Assembly (NCBI RefSeq): GCF_014192115.1 | Contig: NZ_JACHXL010000001.1 | Location: forward strand, 588,788-652,787 | Reading direction: 5' to 3' | DNA: 64,000 nucleotides | From: Psychrobacter luti | GTDB lineage: Bacteria > Pseudomonadota > Gammaproteobacteria > Pseudomonadales > Moraxellaceae | Translations under genes and position numbers: made by a program | The notes under the pieces: generated by a model | Seen by the model: only the letters and a program-made list of their open reading frames with translations | Database searches by the model: none | Told to the model about the DNA's origin: nothing | In this document: positions 36,376 to 45,366 of the stretch, piece by piece | How the letters are laid out: each line of letters starts with the position of its first letter | Position numbering within the stretch: position 1 is the stretch's first letter

Positions 36376-36945
36376 TTAACGTATGCTGCTTTGATTGGTA
36401 CTATTATTAGGAGGGAAAACCAACTCTACGCGTTGATTGCCACCAGCGGTTGCTTCTACATCGCCCGCTTTTAAGCTATAACGAATGACATTACCGGCAA
36501 AACTGGCGCCATTTTGTACCAATTTTGCATTGCCCGTAAGCGTAACGATACCCGTGACCGCATTATAGTCGATTTTATTCGCCTGACCTTTTGCCAAGCC
36601 TTTTTCTTGCGTAACTACTTGCTGCATGGTGGCTGGACGACCAGTTGCTACGGCCGAGTTGATACTACGACCCTGTGATAAATTGACCGTAATATTATCA
36701 GCGGTCATCTTAAACGTCCCTTGCGTGATCACTACCGTACCCGAATAGCTGGTAATTCCTGTGCGTTCGCTATAAGTGGCTTTATCGGCCAATAATTTAA
36801 TTTCTTGATTAGCATCTGATGGCAAGGCATGGCTATATAACGGTAAGGCTAACAGCATCACCATCGGCAGCGCACGTAATCCGTTCGATACTTGGATAGA
36901 GCGCGTCGATAGCAAGCGTAAAGTAGGCAAAAAAGTGGGTTTCAT
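36376..36945 (-). CDS. lptA: LPS transport periplasmic protein LptA
   Basis: Periplasmic bridge protein carrying LPS from LptC to LptD. The N-terminus has a signal peptide (hydrophobic LPMVMLLALP, cleaved after SHA), and the mature part is the OstA-like beta-jelly roll (TGITSYSGTVVITQGTFKMTA, IDYNAVTGIVTLTGNAKL). Start uncertain: ATG at 36945 (189 residues) is used; an upstream ATG at 36963 or TTG at 36984 with AGGA would lengthen the signal. A 167-bp gap to lptC is larger than usual, so a separate promoter is possible. Confidence 0.92.
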   Translation of the reverse strand: MKPTFLPTLRLLSTRSIQVSNGLRALPMVMLLALPLYSHALPSDANQEIKLLADKATYSERTGITSYSGTVVITQGTFKMTADNITVNLSQGRSINSAVATGRPATMQQVVTQEKGLAKGQANKIDYNAVTGIVTLTGNAKLVQNGASFAGNVIRYSLKAGDVEATAGGNQRVELVFPPNNSTNQSSIR

Positions 36946-37112
36946 AAAAGTTACTCGCGTCATTATGGGTAGTAGAGTTTGCAAACTTCCTGCTAGGTGC
37001 TGCTACTAATATGCATTTAATATCAGTATAAAGGCTAAAACAATCGGGTGATTAGGACAATATTAAGGCTGAATCTGGTATTAATTTAAAGCTTAAGTCG
37101 TTACTAAAGCTA

Positions 37113-37697
37113 TTAAAACAAGGCTTTGTCTTGGCGTTTCGCTGGCATAAAGGCAACAGCAACCTTACCAAATTCATAGTCACCGGTTTCAAGATTAGCA
37201 GTCATGCTAGAGGCCTCAAAGCGATTCATACCTTGTTCGACTTTGACTGGCTCATCACTATAAACTTGACCTGACTTGGTATTGCCTTTCAACGTAGTCC
37301 CCGTCACTTTGATAGGTTCAACATCGGACGTACCTGCTTTACCTTCGCTGACTAAGGAGAAACCGCCTGATAAGCTCATTTCACCCGTCTGCTGACTGAT
37401 GGCAGCACTACCCGCTTCAATACGATAGCGTTGCTCATCTGAAGGCTCCCAATTCATCGTGATGCCTTTCATCTCATCCTTATTGGTCACAGGATTGTGG
37501 GTCAATGATTCAGCACTCAGCTCGTACTCAGTTTCACCTTGCTCATTGGTCTGCACCGCCTTGATATCGGTGGCTTCGTAATCAACATCCGTCGCTTCGA
37601 TACTGACCGGTGGCGTAATCTCTCCTTGCTGCTTAAAGAACCAGCCAGCAATCACAGCGAGAATCAACGCAAGAACGATTAAAACACGAGTATTCAC
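37113..37697 (-). CDS. lptC: LPS export protein LptC
   Basis: Bitopic inner-membrane protein that receives LPS from LptBFG and hands it to LptA. One N-terminal transmembrane helix (about 4-20, VLIVLALILAVIAGWFF), then a periplasmic beta-jelly-roll domain with the repeated TDVDYEATDIKAV and YELSAESLTHNP segments. 194 residues, normal. Its start overlaps the kdsC stop by 4 bp (ATGA), a sign of translational coupling. Confidence 0.94.
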   Translation of the reverse strand: MNTRVLIVLALILAVIAGWFFKQQGEITPPVSIEATDVDYEATDIKAVQTNEQGETEYELSAESLTHNPVTNKDEMKGITMNWEPSDEQRYRIEAGSAAISQQTGEMSLSGGFSLVSEGKAGTSDVEPIKVTGTTLKGNTKSGQVYSDEPVKVEQGMNRFEASSMTANLETGDYEFGKVAVAFMPAKRQDKALF

Positions 37698-38260
37698 GAC
37701 AAGTTATCCTGAGTTTTGGCTTCATCAAGCGTATAAGACGCAATAAAGTCTTGGTAGTGTCCATGACCCTTTAAAATTAGATCACATATTTCACGTACAG
37801 CGCCGGTGCCACCTGCGCGCGTGGTCACCATATGGCTGCATTTTATAACTTCTGCATGCGCGTTTGGTACAGTAGCAGCAAAACCAACCGTTTGCATGGC
37901 TTTAATATCGGGTAAATCATCGCCCATATAGGCACAATCGTCAGCGGTGATATTGAGCGCAGGATCAAGGGTCATCAATAGCTCATTTAAGGCAATCAGC
38001 TTGTCATCACGACCTTGGACGATATAATTGACACCCATCTCAGCAGCGCGCTTGTCTACCATAGGGCTGCTACGACCAGTGATAATAGCGGTCAAAATAC
38101 CATAACGTGCTAACGACTTAACGCCCACACCATCTTGTACTGAAAAGGCTTTGGTCTCAATACCATTCGCATCGTAAATAATCTGACCATTTGATAAAAT
38201 GCCATCAACATCCATGACCAATAGCTTTACTTGTCCAGCTTTTTTAATTAAGTCTTGCAT
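37694..38260 (-). CDS. kdsC: 3-deoxy-D-manno-octulosonate 8-phosphate phosphatase
   Basis: HAD-family phosphatase releasing Kdo for lipid A core assembly. Motif I LVMDVDGILSNG near residue 14-25 with both aspartates, motif II ITGRSS, motif III DDLPD region (CAYMGDDLPDIKAM). The first enzyme of the pair with kdsD; cap-less C0 HAD type, tetrameric in the family. 188 residues. Its start is 83 bp after the kdsD stop, and this gap carries a 15-bp repeat array. Confidence 0.95.
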   Translation of the reverse strand: MQDLIKKAGQVKLLVMDVDGILSNGQIIYDANGIETKAFSVQDGVGVKSLARYGILTAIITGRSSPMVDKRAAEMGVNYIVQGRDDKLIALNELLMTLDPALNITADDCAYMGDDLPDIKAMQTVGFAATVPNAHAEVIKCSHMVTTRAGGTGAVREICDLILKGHGHYQDFIASYTLDEAKTQDNLS

Positions 38261-38293
38261 CAGCGCTCCCTTATTAAAGGCTTTTTTAATATA

Positions 38294-38353
38294 GTACTTA
38301 TTAATGCATTCTTCGTTAATGCAGTAATTATTAATGCAGTACTTATTTCACAC
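38294..38353. repeat. 15-bp tandem repeats between kdsD and kdsC
   Basis: GTACTTATTAATGCA, TTCTTCGTTAATGCA, GTAATTATTAATGCA and a partial GTACTTATTTCACAC, with exact 15-bp spacing. The last unit contains the kdsD stop (minus strand TAA at 38345-38343). Read on the gene strand in the kdsD frame, TAA codons recur in phase after the real stop, in each unit. Confidence 0.85.
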
Positions 38354-39335
38354 CGGCTTGTAATAAATCATGCACCGTAATAACGGCTTCCAAGCGCTCT
38401 GCCTCATCGATAATCAGCAGTTGGCTAATCCCATTTTCATTCATCACACTTAGCGCATCTGATGCGCGCATACTTTTACTAATGCGACGTGGATTGCTTA
38501 CCATCAGCTCGCGCATCGGGGTTTGCAGATCAATGCCTTTTTCTAAGCCGCGACGCAAATCGCCATCGGTAAACACACCGACCACTTTTTGTTCGTCATC
38601 AGTGACTACTGTCATACCCAAACGCCCAGCCGACATGGTAAATAAAGCGTCTTGTAGTGGCGCTTGTTGATTAATAAGCGGTAAGTTTTCTAAGTTAGTA
38701 TGCATCAAATCTTCAACGCGCGTCAGCAGTTGTCGTCCTAGCGCACCAGCAGGATGTGATAATGCAAAATCTTCTGAAGTAAAGTTGCGAGCATGAACCA
38801 ATGCCACTGCCAACGCATCCCCTAATGCCAAAGTCGCCGTGGTACTAGAAGTCGGGGCAAGATTAAGCGGGCAAGCCTCTTGTGATTTACCAAGCGTCAG
38901 AACGATATCAGCTGCTCGTGGTAGCATGCCGCGTTTGTCTCGACTGATACTAATCAGCGGAATATTTAAGCGCTTAACTACGGGCAAGAGCATTCTAATC
39001 TCGTCCGATTCACCCGAGTTTGAGATGGCAAGTAAGACGTCGCCTTGTACTAACATCCCTAGGTCACCATGCCCTGCTTCACCAGGATGCATAAAAAACG
39101 ATGGCGTGCCCGTAGAAGCAAAGGTTGCCGCTATCTTACGCCCAATCAATCCCGACTTCCCCATACCCGTTACCACGACACGTCCTTGACAGGCTAAGAT
39201 AATATCGCAGGCTTGGGCAAACCTATCATCGATTTGCTCAGTTAACAATTCTAGTGCGGCCATCTCAGTATGAATCGCTTCGATAGCAGTACTAATAAAT
39301 TGTTCATGGGTTACATTGCGTTGGGTATTACTCAT
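38343..39335 (-). CDS. kdsD: Arabinose-5-phosphate isomerase
   Basis: Converts ribulose-5-phosphate to arabinose-5-phosphate for Kdo synthesis. N-terminal SIS domain (VVTGMGKSGLIGRKIAATFASTGTPSFFMHPGEAGHGDLG, catalytic histidines and lysine) and two CBS domains (about 205-330, including VVGVFTDGDLRR). 330 residues, normal. First gene of the kdsD-kdsC-lptC-lptA-lptB set. A six-copy 15-bp degenerate repeat lies 15 bp upstream of its start. Confidence 0.96.
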   Translation of the reverse strand: MSNTQRNVTHEQFISTAIEAIHTEMAALELLTEQIDDRFAQACDIILACQGRVVVTGMGKSGLIGRKIAATFASTGTPSFFMHPGEAGHGDLGMLVQGDVLLAISNSGESDEIRMLLPVVKRLNIPLISISRDKRGMLPRAADIVLTLGKSQEACPLNLAPTSSTTATLALGDALAVALVHARNFTSEDFALSHPAGALGRQLLTRVEDLMHTNLENLPLINQQAPLQDALFTMSAGRLGMTVVTDDEQKVVGVFTDGDLRRGLEKGIDLQTPMRELMVSNPRRISKSMRASDALSVMNENGISQLLIIDEAERLEAVITVHDLLQAGVK

Positions 39336-39349
39336 ACAGCGGCTCTATA

Positions 39350-39439
39350 TTTAGTGACTTTACATTCAGCGAATTTCAATTTAGTAATTTTTAATTATAT
39401 AACTTAAAGTTTAATGACTTTAAATTCTTCAAATTGGGT
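39350..39439. repeat. Six-copy degenerate 15-bp tandem array upstream of kdsD
   Basis: Copies start at 39350, 39365, 39380, 39395, 39410 and 39425. The best are TTTAGTGACTTTACA, TTTAGTAATTTTTAA and TTTAATGACTTTAAA. It starts 15 bp before the kdsD ATG. The rest of the 39336-39765 gap holds only the hfq terminator and AT-rich DNA. Confidence 0.85.
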
Positions 39440-39582
39440 AATGTGATGAATCAATAGAATATTTTACTATACTATACTCTCAATTAATAATGCTCTAGAT
39501 TAATAGTATAGCGCATGATGATATGCCATCATTTTAGCACTAACATTGGCATTGATAGATGCAATTATACGTCTATTTATAC

Positions 39583-39610
39583 AAAAAAAACCCACTATAA
39601 TATAGTAGGT
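39583..39610 (-). terminator. Terminator downstream of hfq
   Basis: On the minus strand CCTACTA (39609-39603) pairs with TAGTGGG (39597-39591, one G-U), followed by T8. It lies 156 bp after the hfq stop. Confidence 0.75.
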
Positions 39611-39765
39611 CTTAATCAGATATAGAACATTTTAATAACGTACTTTTTAATCAAGCATTACTTTAGATCTGAGCAATACTGTTCCCAGCCCATTATTCCA
39701 GGCACCACCTCTTGAGTACGATGTTTTAAGCATAAAAATTAAACACAGTAATTTTAGTATAGATT

Positions 39766-40308
39766 TTATTGGTTGCTGTCGTCAGTATCATCATTTGGTT
39801 TATTTTCGAAGCCCGCATTATCTGACGGCGCTTCAAAACCACGGTCTTGACCAAAACCACCTCGCTCAAAACCGCGTTCTTGACTTTGACCAAAGCTGCC
39901 ACGCTCAAACCCGCGCTCTTGACCTTGGCTAAAACCGCCACGATTAAAACCACTACGATTGGCAAAACCACGCTCTTCAAAGCCACCTGTGCTCGCAAGA
40001 TTACTACCGCGCTCAAAGCCACTACTCATACCACCACCTTGATAACCAACGGGTGCGGCACTTGGTGGCGTGGCTGTACTGGTACCAGTTGCTGTGCTAC
40101 TTCTAGGATTGCGCGCTGGCACTACTGTTGAGATGGCATGTTTATAGACCATTTGGCTAACGGTATTTTTTAGCAATACCACGTATTGGTCAAATGACTC
40201 GATTTGACCTTGTAGTTTAATACCATTTACCAAAAAAATAGAAACAGGTATGCGATCTTTGCGCAGTGAATTCAAGAACGGATCTTGTAAGGTTTGTCCT
40301 TTTGACAT
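39766..40308 (-). CDS. hfq: RNA chaperone Hfq with long Gly/Phe/Arg-rich tail
   Basis: Hexameric Sm-like chaperone for small RNAs. The Sm core (about 7-70) has [24 protein letters not shown] and the Sm2 motif YKHAIST. After residue 75 the protein continues for about 105 residues, with repeated [19 protein letters not shown] units and an acidic end (DDTDDSNQ). Long Gly-rich tails are known in Acinetobacter and Moraxella Hfq. The ATG at 40308 follows AGGAGAG; the longer reading frame upstream is not credible. 403 bp after miaA, with no clear promoter recognised. Confidence 0.96.
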   Translation of the reverse strand: MSKGQTLQDPFLNSLRKDRIPVSIFLVNGIKLQGQIESFDQYVVLLKNTVSQMVYKHAISTVVPARNPRSSTATGTSTATPPSAAPVGYQGGGMSSGFERGSNLASTGGFEERGFANRSGFNRGGFSQGQERGFERGSFGQSQERGFERGGFGQDRGFEAPSDNAGFENKPNDDTDDSNQ

Positions 40309-40711
40309 GAAATCTCTCCTAAATATTGTATAATTATTTTTAATGCCAATTATTTTAAGTGTCGCTTTAATTATAATGGCTAAGGGCAGATACAATAATA
40401 AGTTTTATTTATAAAACGTATCTAAATAAGCGCTCATTGTTGTTAAGTGATTCCACTTTATCGTGAATACGTTATTATTGTAAATTATTAAGTAACCACT
40501 TGTTTCGAAAGCTATTTTATCAACAAACGTTAATTAGTGGCCATCAAGAAAGCAGTTATATAAATATAATTCCCACTATGCTACTGGGTTTAAATTATAG
40601 CAGCTATCTACATTATACTTTGAAACTAATTGTCATTATTTTTTACGTATTGCTAATTTTGCTATCGGTTAAAATCGTCAGCTCTATAATCAGCATCGAT
40701 ATAAACAAGCA

Positions 40712-41881
40712 TCAATATAAATAATCTCGTACCTGTCCCATGGAATCAAACGTTTTTATCGTTATAGCATTGCCTATCTGCTTATCATTGTTAGACACAT
40801 CACCAGATAAATCAGACAATTGAGTAAGTTTACGCAGCCAAGTGTATTGGCGCTTTGCTAGCTGTCTTGTCGCATATAATGCCTTATTTTGCATTTTCTG
40901 ACAAGCAAGCGCCTCAGTCCGGCTGGTGTGCTCGGGCGCTTGAATGGTCAGCTGAGCAGCGAGTTCGGGTCTTATCTGCCCACTTATTGAAGCATCTAAT
41001 TGACCAAAAGCATCATAAAACTGTGTTTTATCTAAATGTGCTTGCTCAAATACTGGGTGATTAATATGGACTAAGTATTCCAATACTTGACGATAGCCAA
41101 CACAGCGCATCGACGGCAAATTAGGCGTTAATGGATACTGTTCAAGCAATCCGATTACTTCAGCCACCAATCCTTCCTTCCACATGATATCCAAACGTTG
41201 CTCGATACGCTTATGCAACCACGGGCGATCCGGCATTACTGCCAACGCATGCCAATTTTGATTGGGATTATAAGCCAAGGCTTTTTTAGGCTGTTGCTGC
41301 CAGTCACTGATGGGTATATTGGTTTGTAGATAGACTTCAACCGCTCGAGTAATACGCTGAGTATCAGTCGCATTTAAGCGTTGATGAGTAATTGGATCTA
41401 TCTTACCAAGATACTCATAAAGCGCATTAATGCCTTCCTCCTGCCGCCACTGCTCCACCCGCGCACGAACGTTATCATCACTATCCGGTACTGGGGATAG
41501 TCCATCAAGTAGCGCCATGTAATACATCATGGTTCCACCTACTAGCAAGGGTATCTTGCCGTTCTCGTGACAACTATCAATCAAACGGGCGACATCGCTA
41601 ACGAACTCAGCGACGCTATAGCTCTGCATCGGGTTAATGATATCGACTAAATGATGCGGATAGCTCGCCAGCTCAGCAGCCGTTGGTTTGGCGGTACCGA
41701 TATTCATTTCACGATATATCAGTGCTGAATCGACCGAAATCAGCTCATAACGCCCTGTATCATACAGCTCATAAGCCAGTGCCGTCTTGCCACTCGCGGT
41801 TGGCGCCATCAAACACACCACGCTATTATCCGTTAGCTTGGAATTGAGGCGATAAGATGAGCTATCAGACGAGAGTTGCAT
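40712..41881 (-). CDS. miaA: tRNA dimethylallyltransferase
   Basis: Adds a dimethylallyl group to A37 of tRNAs reading U-starting codons. P-loop APTASGKTALAYEL near residue 26-39, then SVDSALIYREMNIGTAKP and LVGGTMMYYMALLDGLSP, the MiaA signatures. 389 residues, longer than E. coli (316), with a Thr/Gln-rich insertion near the C-terminus. Order mutL-miaA-hfq is as in E. coli. The 40309-40711 gap to hfq is AT-rich; only an unlikely ORF with hydrophobic residues is present. Confidence 0.95.
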   Translation of the reverse strand: MQLSSDSSSYRLNSKLTDNSVVCLMAPTASGKTALAYELYDTGRYELISVDSALIYREMNIGTAKPTAAELASYPHHLVDIINPMQSYSVAEFVSDVARLIDSCHENGKIPLLVGGTMMYYMALLDGLSPVPDSDDNVRARVEQWRQEEGINALYEYLGKIDPITHQRLNATDTQRITRAVEVYLQTNIPISDWQQQPKKALAYNPNQNWHALAVMPDRPWLHKRIEQRLDIMWKEGLVAEVIGLLEQYPLTPNLPSMRCVGYRQVLEYLVHINHPVFEQAHLDKTQFYDAFGQLDASISGQIRPELAAQLTIQAPEHTSRTEALACQKMQNKALYATRQLAKRQYTWLRKLTQLSDLSGDVSNNDKQIGNAITIKTFDSMGQVRDYLY

Positions 41882-41985
41882 AGGATTGCCTTTACTAATT
41901 ATATGATTAGCGCTAAGTAAATTTACGCCTTGTCACTGCTAAAGTTTGTTTATTATGTTTTCTTATAGAAAAGTTACAGATGCAT

Positions 41986-43752
41986 TCATTCAGAGGCAGA
42001 TGTCAGCATCAATGAGACCAATCGATGGCTATTTATAGATTTGATCGCATGTTTAGCAAGTAATGCTTCGATATCTTCTATGAAAACCATGAAGTCTTGC
42101 GGTGACATTTGAATGCTCACGGTAGCAAGTTGCTGATTAATGGCAGTCGCACTGTTCAACATCTTATCTTTTTTAAATGCCGTATCGCTAAGTACATATG
42201 ACTCAAATAACGAACTGAGCTTTGACTGCCAATCTGCTGCACTAATCAGTAAGTATTGGCTTTGGTAATAAAATAATAACAACGGTAGCCCTCTATCTTC
42301 AATGTATGGCGTACTAGCAGATTCAGCTAACACCTTATTTAAATGGGTAACAACGTCTAGACAATAAGGCACCGATGTCAAATCGACTGCTACATTATTA
42401 GCGATATTAGTAATGTTTTTACTGATATTTTCAGAAACACTTAATTCATTTACGGTTTGGGGAGTATGCGTATTTTCTGATAACTGATATGGCTGTTTGG
42501 GCGCTTGGATTTGCTGAATTTTGGTTGAGTAAGTGGCCGATGATGTCTGTTGCGTTTCAGCAGCAAAGGCTTTATTTATAGACAGACTATTATCTAACAC
42601 TTGACTATCATCATTAGCGGAATTGATGATCTTTTTAACAACGACCGTTTTAAGCTTTGATTGAATCGCATGACTTAAATGCGCCATGATATTATTTAAC
42701 GGACTGATTTTGATGCGCTGTTTAGATGGGTGTACATTAATATTAAGCCATTCAGTTGGCAGGTCAAAATAAAGCGCATAGCCAATACCTGCTAACTGAG
42801 CACTTTGAGCAAGTTGGCGTAGATGATTGCTAATTAACGCTTCTTTAACCAGTCGTCCATTTACATAGATTAGCTTTGGTAAAGTATCTTGCGCATCAAC
42901 AATAGGCCATAACCAACCATTAATAGTTGCTTGAGCACCAAAGTTATTATCAACGTAGACTTTAGACAACTGTATTAAACTGCTCAGATCTAATGCTATT
43001 TCTAAGGCATTATCCGTTAATGGTAAGCCAGTTGCTTGCTCAAGACGTGATAATGGCAGACGATTAGCATCATTGTTGTTGCTATTAGTAGACAGTCCAT
43101 TTGAATAGCCTGCTTTTGAAGAAAGCGATAACCGCTTTTTATTATCATGAAAAAGCGTCAGTGCCACATCTGCGCGCGCTAAAGCCACTTCTCGTACTAT
43201 CGTTTCGATATGACCAAACTCGGTCGCAATAGATTTTAAGTTACCGCGACGGGCTGGCACATTAAAATATAAATCCTTGACGGTAATAGTTGTACCCCGA
43301 TGATGCACAACTGGTACCAATTTAGGCACATCATCCAATACACCGGCGACTTGCAACTGGCGACCAACACCACTGTCATCATGACTACTGGTTAGGGTCA
43401 GCCGAGAAACTGCTGCCGTCGCTGCTAATGCTTCGCCACGAAACCCCAAGGTGGTAATACCATGTAAATTAGCCACATCAGCGACTTTACTGGTCGCATG
43501 TCGGGTGATTGCCATGACCATATCATCGGGATGGATACCCATGCCGTTGTCGACCACTTCAATCATCCCCATGCCGCCTTGGGTAATCTGTATCGCAATA
43601 TTGGTGGCACCAGCGTCAATCGCGTTTTCAAGCAACTCTTTAACCACTGCTGCTGGACGCGTTACTACCTCGCCCGCTGCCAATTGATTGATGAGCAGCG
43701 GTGATAGCTTTTTGATGCGAGTATGAGAATGATTGTCTGACATTTTAGGCAT
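41986..43752 (-). CDS. mutL: DNA mismatch repair protein MutL (E. coli-type, no endonuclease motif)
   Basis: GHKL ATPase matchmaker. N-terminal motifs are clear: ELLENAIDAGA, VDNGMGI and TLGFRGEAL. The linker (about 375-465) is polar, Ser/Asn/Gln-rich. The C-terminal domain is short and I see no DQHA(X)2E(X)4E metal-binding motif, which marks MutLs that cut DNA themselves. So repair should need MutH or another nuclease elsewhere. 588 residues. Start ATG at 43752 lacks a clear ribosome site; the ATG at 43743 is an alternative. Sits 104 bp before miaA. Confidence 0.94.
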   Translation of the reverse strand: MPKMSDNHSHTRIKKLSPLLINQLAAGEVVTRPAAVVKELLENAIDAGATNIAIQITQGGMGMIEVVDNGMGIHPDDMVMAITRHATSKVADVANLHGITTLGFRGEALAATAAVSRLTLTSSHDDSGVGRQLQVAGVLDDVPKLVPVVHHRGTTITVKDLYFNVPARRGNLKSIATEFGHIETIVREVALARADVALTLFHDNKKRLSLSSKAGYSNGLSTNSNNNDANRLPLSRLEQATGLPLTDNALEIALDLSSLIQLSKVYVDNNFGAQATINGWLWPIVDAQDTLPKLIYVNGRLVKEALISNHLRQLAQSAQLAGIGYALYFDLPTEWLNINVHPSKQRIKISPLNNIMAHLSHAIQSKLKTVVVKKIINSANDDSQVLDNSLSINKAFAAETQQTSSATYSTKIQQIQAPKQPYQLSENTHTPQTVNELSVSENISKNITNIANNVAVDLTSVPYCLDVVTHLNKVLAESASTPYIEDRGLPLLLFYYQSQYLLISAADWQSKLSSLFESYVLSDTAFKKDKMLNSATAINQQLATVSIQMSPQDFMVFIEDIEALLAKHAIKSINSHRLVSLMLTSASE

Positions 43753-43836
43753 TAAGAGGTATCGTTATTTTGCGTAGTAATAAAGGATGCTGTCGACTAT
43801 TTATGATTTACATTGACTAAAGGTATGAGATGCAAA

Positions 43837-44361
43837 TTAAATCTTAAGAGAGGATAAATCCAAGCCTTGCGCTTGACCTGACTTTGATAGTCGCAGCTCA
43901 ACTTGACGGGCTTCTCTATCCTTATCAGTGCTAGTAGCTTGCGTCATGTCAATAAACAAGGTTGGCGGCGGCAAATAGCTGTCTGCACGGCTGGCCCATT
44001 CGATAATAAGCAAGGCATTTGGCTCATCCAAATACTCATCGAAACCGATAAAAGACAGCTCTTCCGGGTCTTGCAAACGATATAAGTCAGCATGATAAAC
44101 TGGCCTAATTGAGCCGTCTTTTTGCTTGATGCTATAAGGTTCAACTAAGGTATAAGTCGGGCTTTTGACAGCACCCGTATGTCCAAGCGCTTGCAACCAA
44201 TAGCGAGTCAGCGTGGTTTTACCTGCTCCTAAATCCCCTGCCAACCAAACGCTACCGAATAAGGATAACGCTGCCAATTGCTCAGCCAAACGCTGAGTAT
44301 CGGCTTCAGAGTAAAGTGTCAACGTTTTAACGTTTTTGTCTTCTCTTATACTATTAGACAT
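43837..44361 (-). CDS. tsaE: tRNA t6A synthesis ATPase TsaE
   Basis: ATPase of the TsaBCDE set that makes N6-threonylcarbamoyladenosine in tRNA. P-loop AGDLGAGKTTLTR near residue 41-53, then SPTYTLVEPY and the HADLYRLQDPEELSFIGFDEYLD segment, and IIEWASR, all typical. 174 residues. It overlaps queD by 8 bp (queD upstream), and lies upstream of mutL; tsaE next to mutL is conserved in gammaproteobacteria, usually with amiB between them, which is missing here. Confidence 0.94.
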   Translation of the reverse strand: MSNSIREDKNVKTLTLYSEADTQRLAEQLAALSLFGSVWLAGDLGAGKTTLTRYWLQALGHTGAVKSPTYTLVEPYSIKQKDGSIRPVYHADLYRLQDPEELSFIGFDEYLDEPNALLIIEWASRADSYLPPPTLFIDMTQATSTDKDREARQVELRLSKSGQAQGLDLSSLKI

Positions 44362-44977
44362 GAGGATTACCTTCCTGTACTTGCGTCTGTACCTGCATAG
44401 TCACTGACGGATTGACAAAGCTTTCGCCGCGAATCAGCTTGGTATATAGCTCATGGTCGCTCCACTCGGCACGAACTTGGTCACTAAACTCAAATGCTTC
44501 TAAATTAAGCTTGCCCATTTGCTCATTGGCCACATCATCAGCAAAACACTGCGCGTAACCGGTTGCAGTTTCGTGTGCAATTACCGAGTAAACGCTGACA
44601 TCAGATTCACCGTTTTGCATTTGGGTTTGTTTTAAAATCTCTTGCGCCCAAAAGAATATCACACGTGAGAACTGCTCTGCTGATGGCGATACTGGCAAGC
44701 TTATCCAGCGAGCGCTGAACTTTTTACAGGCAGCGATATACTCAGGGTCGTCTTTATTCCAAAAACAAATCGCATGATCAAAGCTATCGATAATGTCTTT
44801 AATAGAAGATTTTAATAAGCCGAAATCATAGACCATTTGCCCATGGTCTAAGCGCTTAGCCTCAAGTATCAACTCAATCTGATAGCTATGACCATGGATG
44901 GAATGTTTACAGCGCTCAGAGCTACAATTACGCACAATATGCGCATTTTCAAATTTAAAAAGTTTACGGATACGCAT
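44354..44977 (-). CDS. queD: 6-carboxytetrahydropterin synthase family protein
   Basis: QueD/PTPS fold enzyme, zinc-dependent, likely making 6-carboxytetrahydropterin for queuosine. Ligand His in FENAHIVRNC and HSIHGHSY, catalytic Cys in CSSERCKH. Longer (207 residues) than standard QueD (about 120) because of an insertion of about 50 residues in the middle and a C-terminal extension ending in a Gln-rich stretch. ATG at 44977 chosen (a TTG 9 bases upstream exists). Translation-coupled to tsaE by an 8-bp overlap. Assignment to QueD rather than another PTPS-like activity is by family only. Confidence 0.85.
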   Translation of the reverse strand: MRIRKLFKFENAHIVRNCSSERCKHSIHGHSYQIELILEAKRLDHGQMVYDFGLLKSSIKDIIDSFDHAICFWNKDDPEYIAACKKFSARWISLPVSPSAEQFSRVIFFWAQEILKQTQMQNGESDVSVYSVIAHETATGYAQCFADDVANEQMGKLNLEAFEFSDQVRAEWSDHELYTKLIRGESFVNPSVTMQVQTQVQEGNPHV

Positions 44978-45135
44978 AACAATCAACCAAAACAGTAAGC
45001 ATCGTTGTGCTAAATATGAATATTATAAAAGGTTGCCGCGACGACTCATCGGCTTGTGGCTCATTATAGCAAATCGTGATGACTCCGTAAGTAAGCACTT
45101 ATTAATAGCCATATTGAACAAATAAATCCATTGCA

Positions 45136-45191
45136 TTAAACAACCACTTATAAAACGACTTATTAAACAACATTTTAAAAAGCAGCATTAA
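45136..45191. repeat. Degenerate ~14-bp tandem array upstream of queD
   Basis: TTAAACAACCACTTA, TAAAACGACTTAT, TAAACAACATTTTA, AAAAGCAGCATTAA with 13-15-bp spacing. Part of the 44978-45366 gap; nothing else is recognised there apart from the leader of the small downstream gene. Confidence 0.55.
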
Positions 45192-45366
45192 AAAGAGATG
45201 TCTGAATCCAATCGTAGGTGAATTGTGCTGAAGCTATCTATTGCGACACCTTAAGCCTATACTCATTGCAGTACGCACAACTTGCGTCATCAGCATTTAA
45301 CCTAAACTTTAAGCTTGTTTGCACTGGCTTTAAAGGCATTAAGGTTTATCTCAAGAGGAAAATACC

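Noticed and set aside
40500-40724. 74-codon plus-strand ORF with a hydrophobic stretch in the hfq-miaA gap
   Set aside because: TTG start without ribosome site, AT-rich composition gives Leu/Ile by chance, and it runs into the end of miaA.
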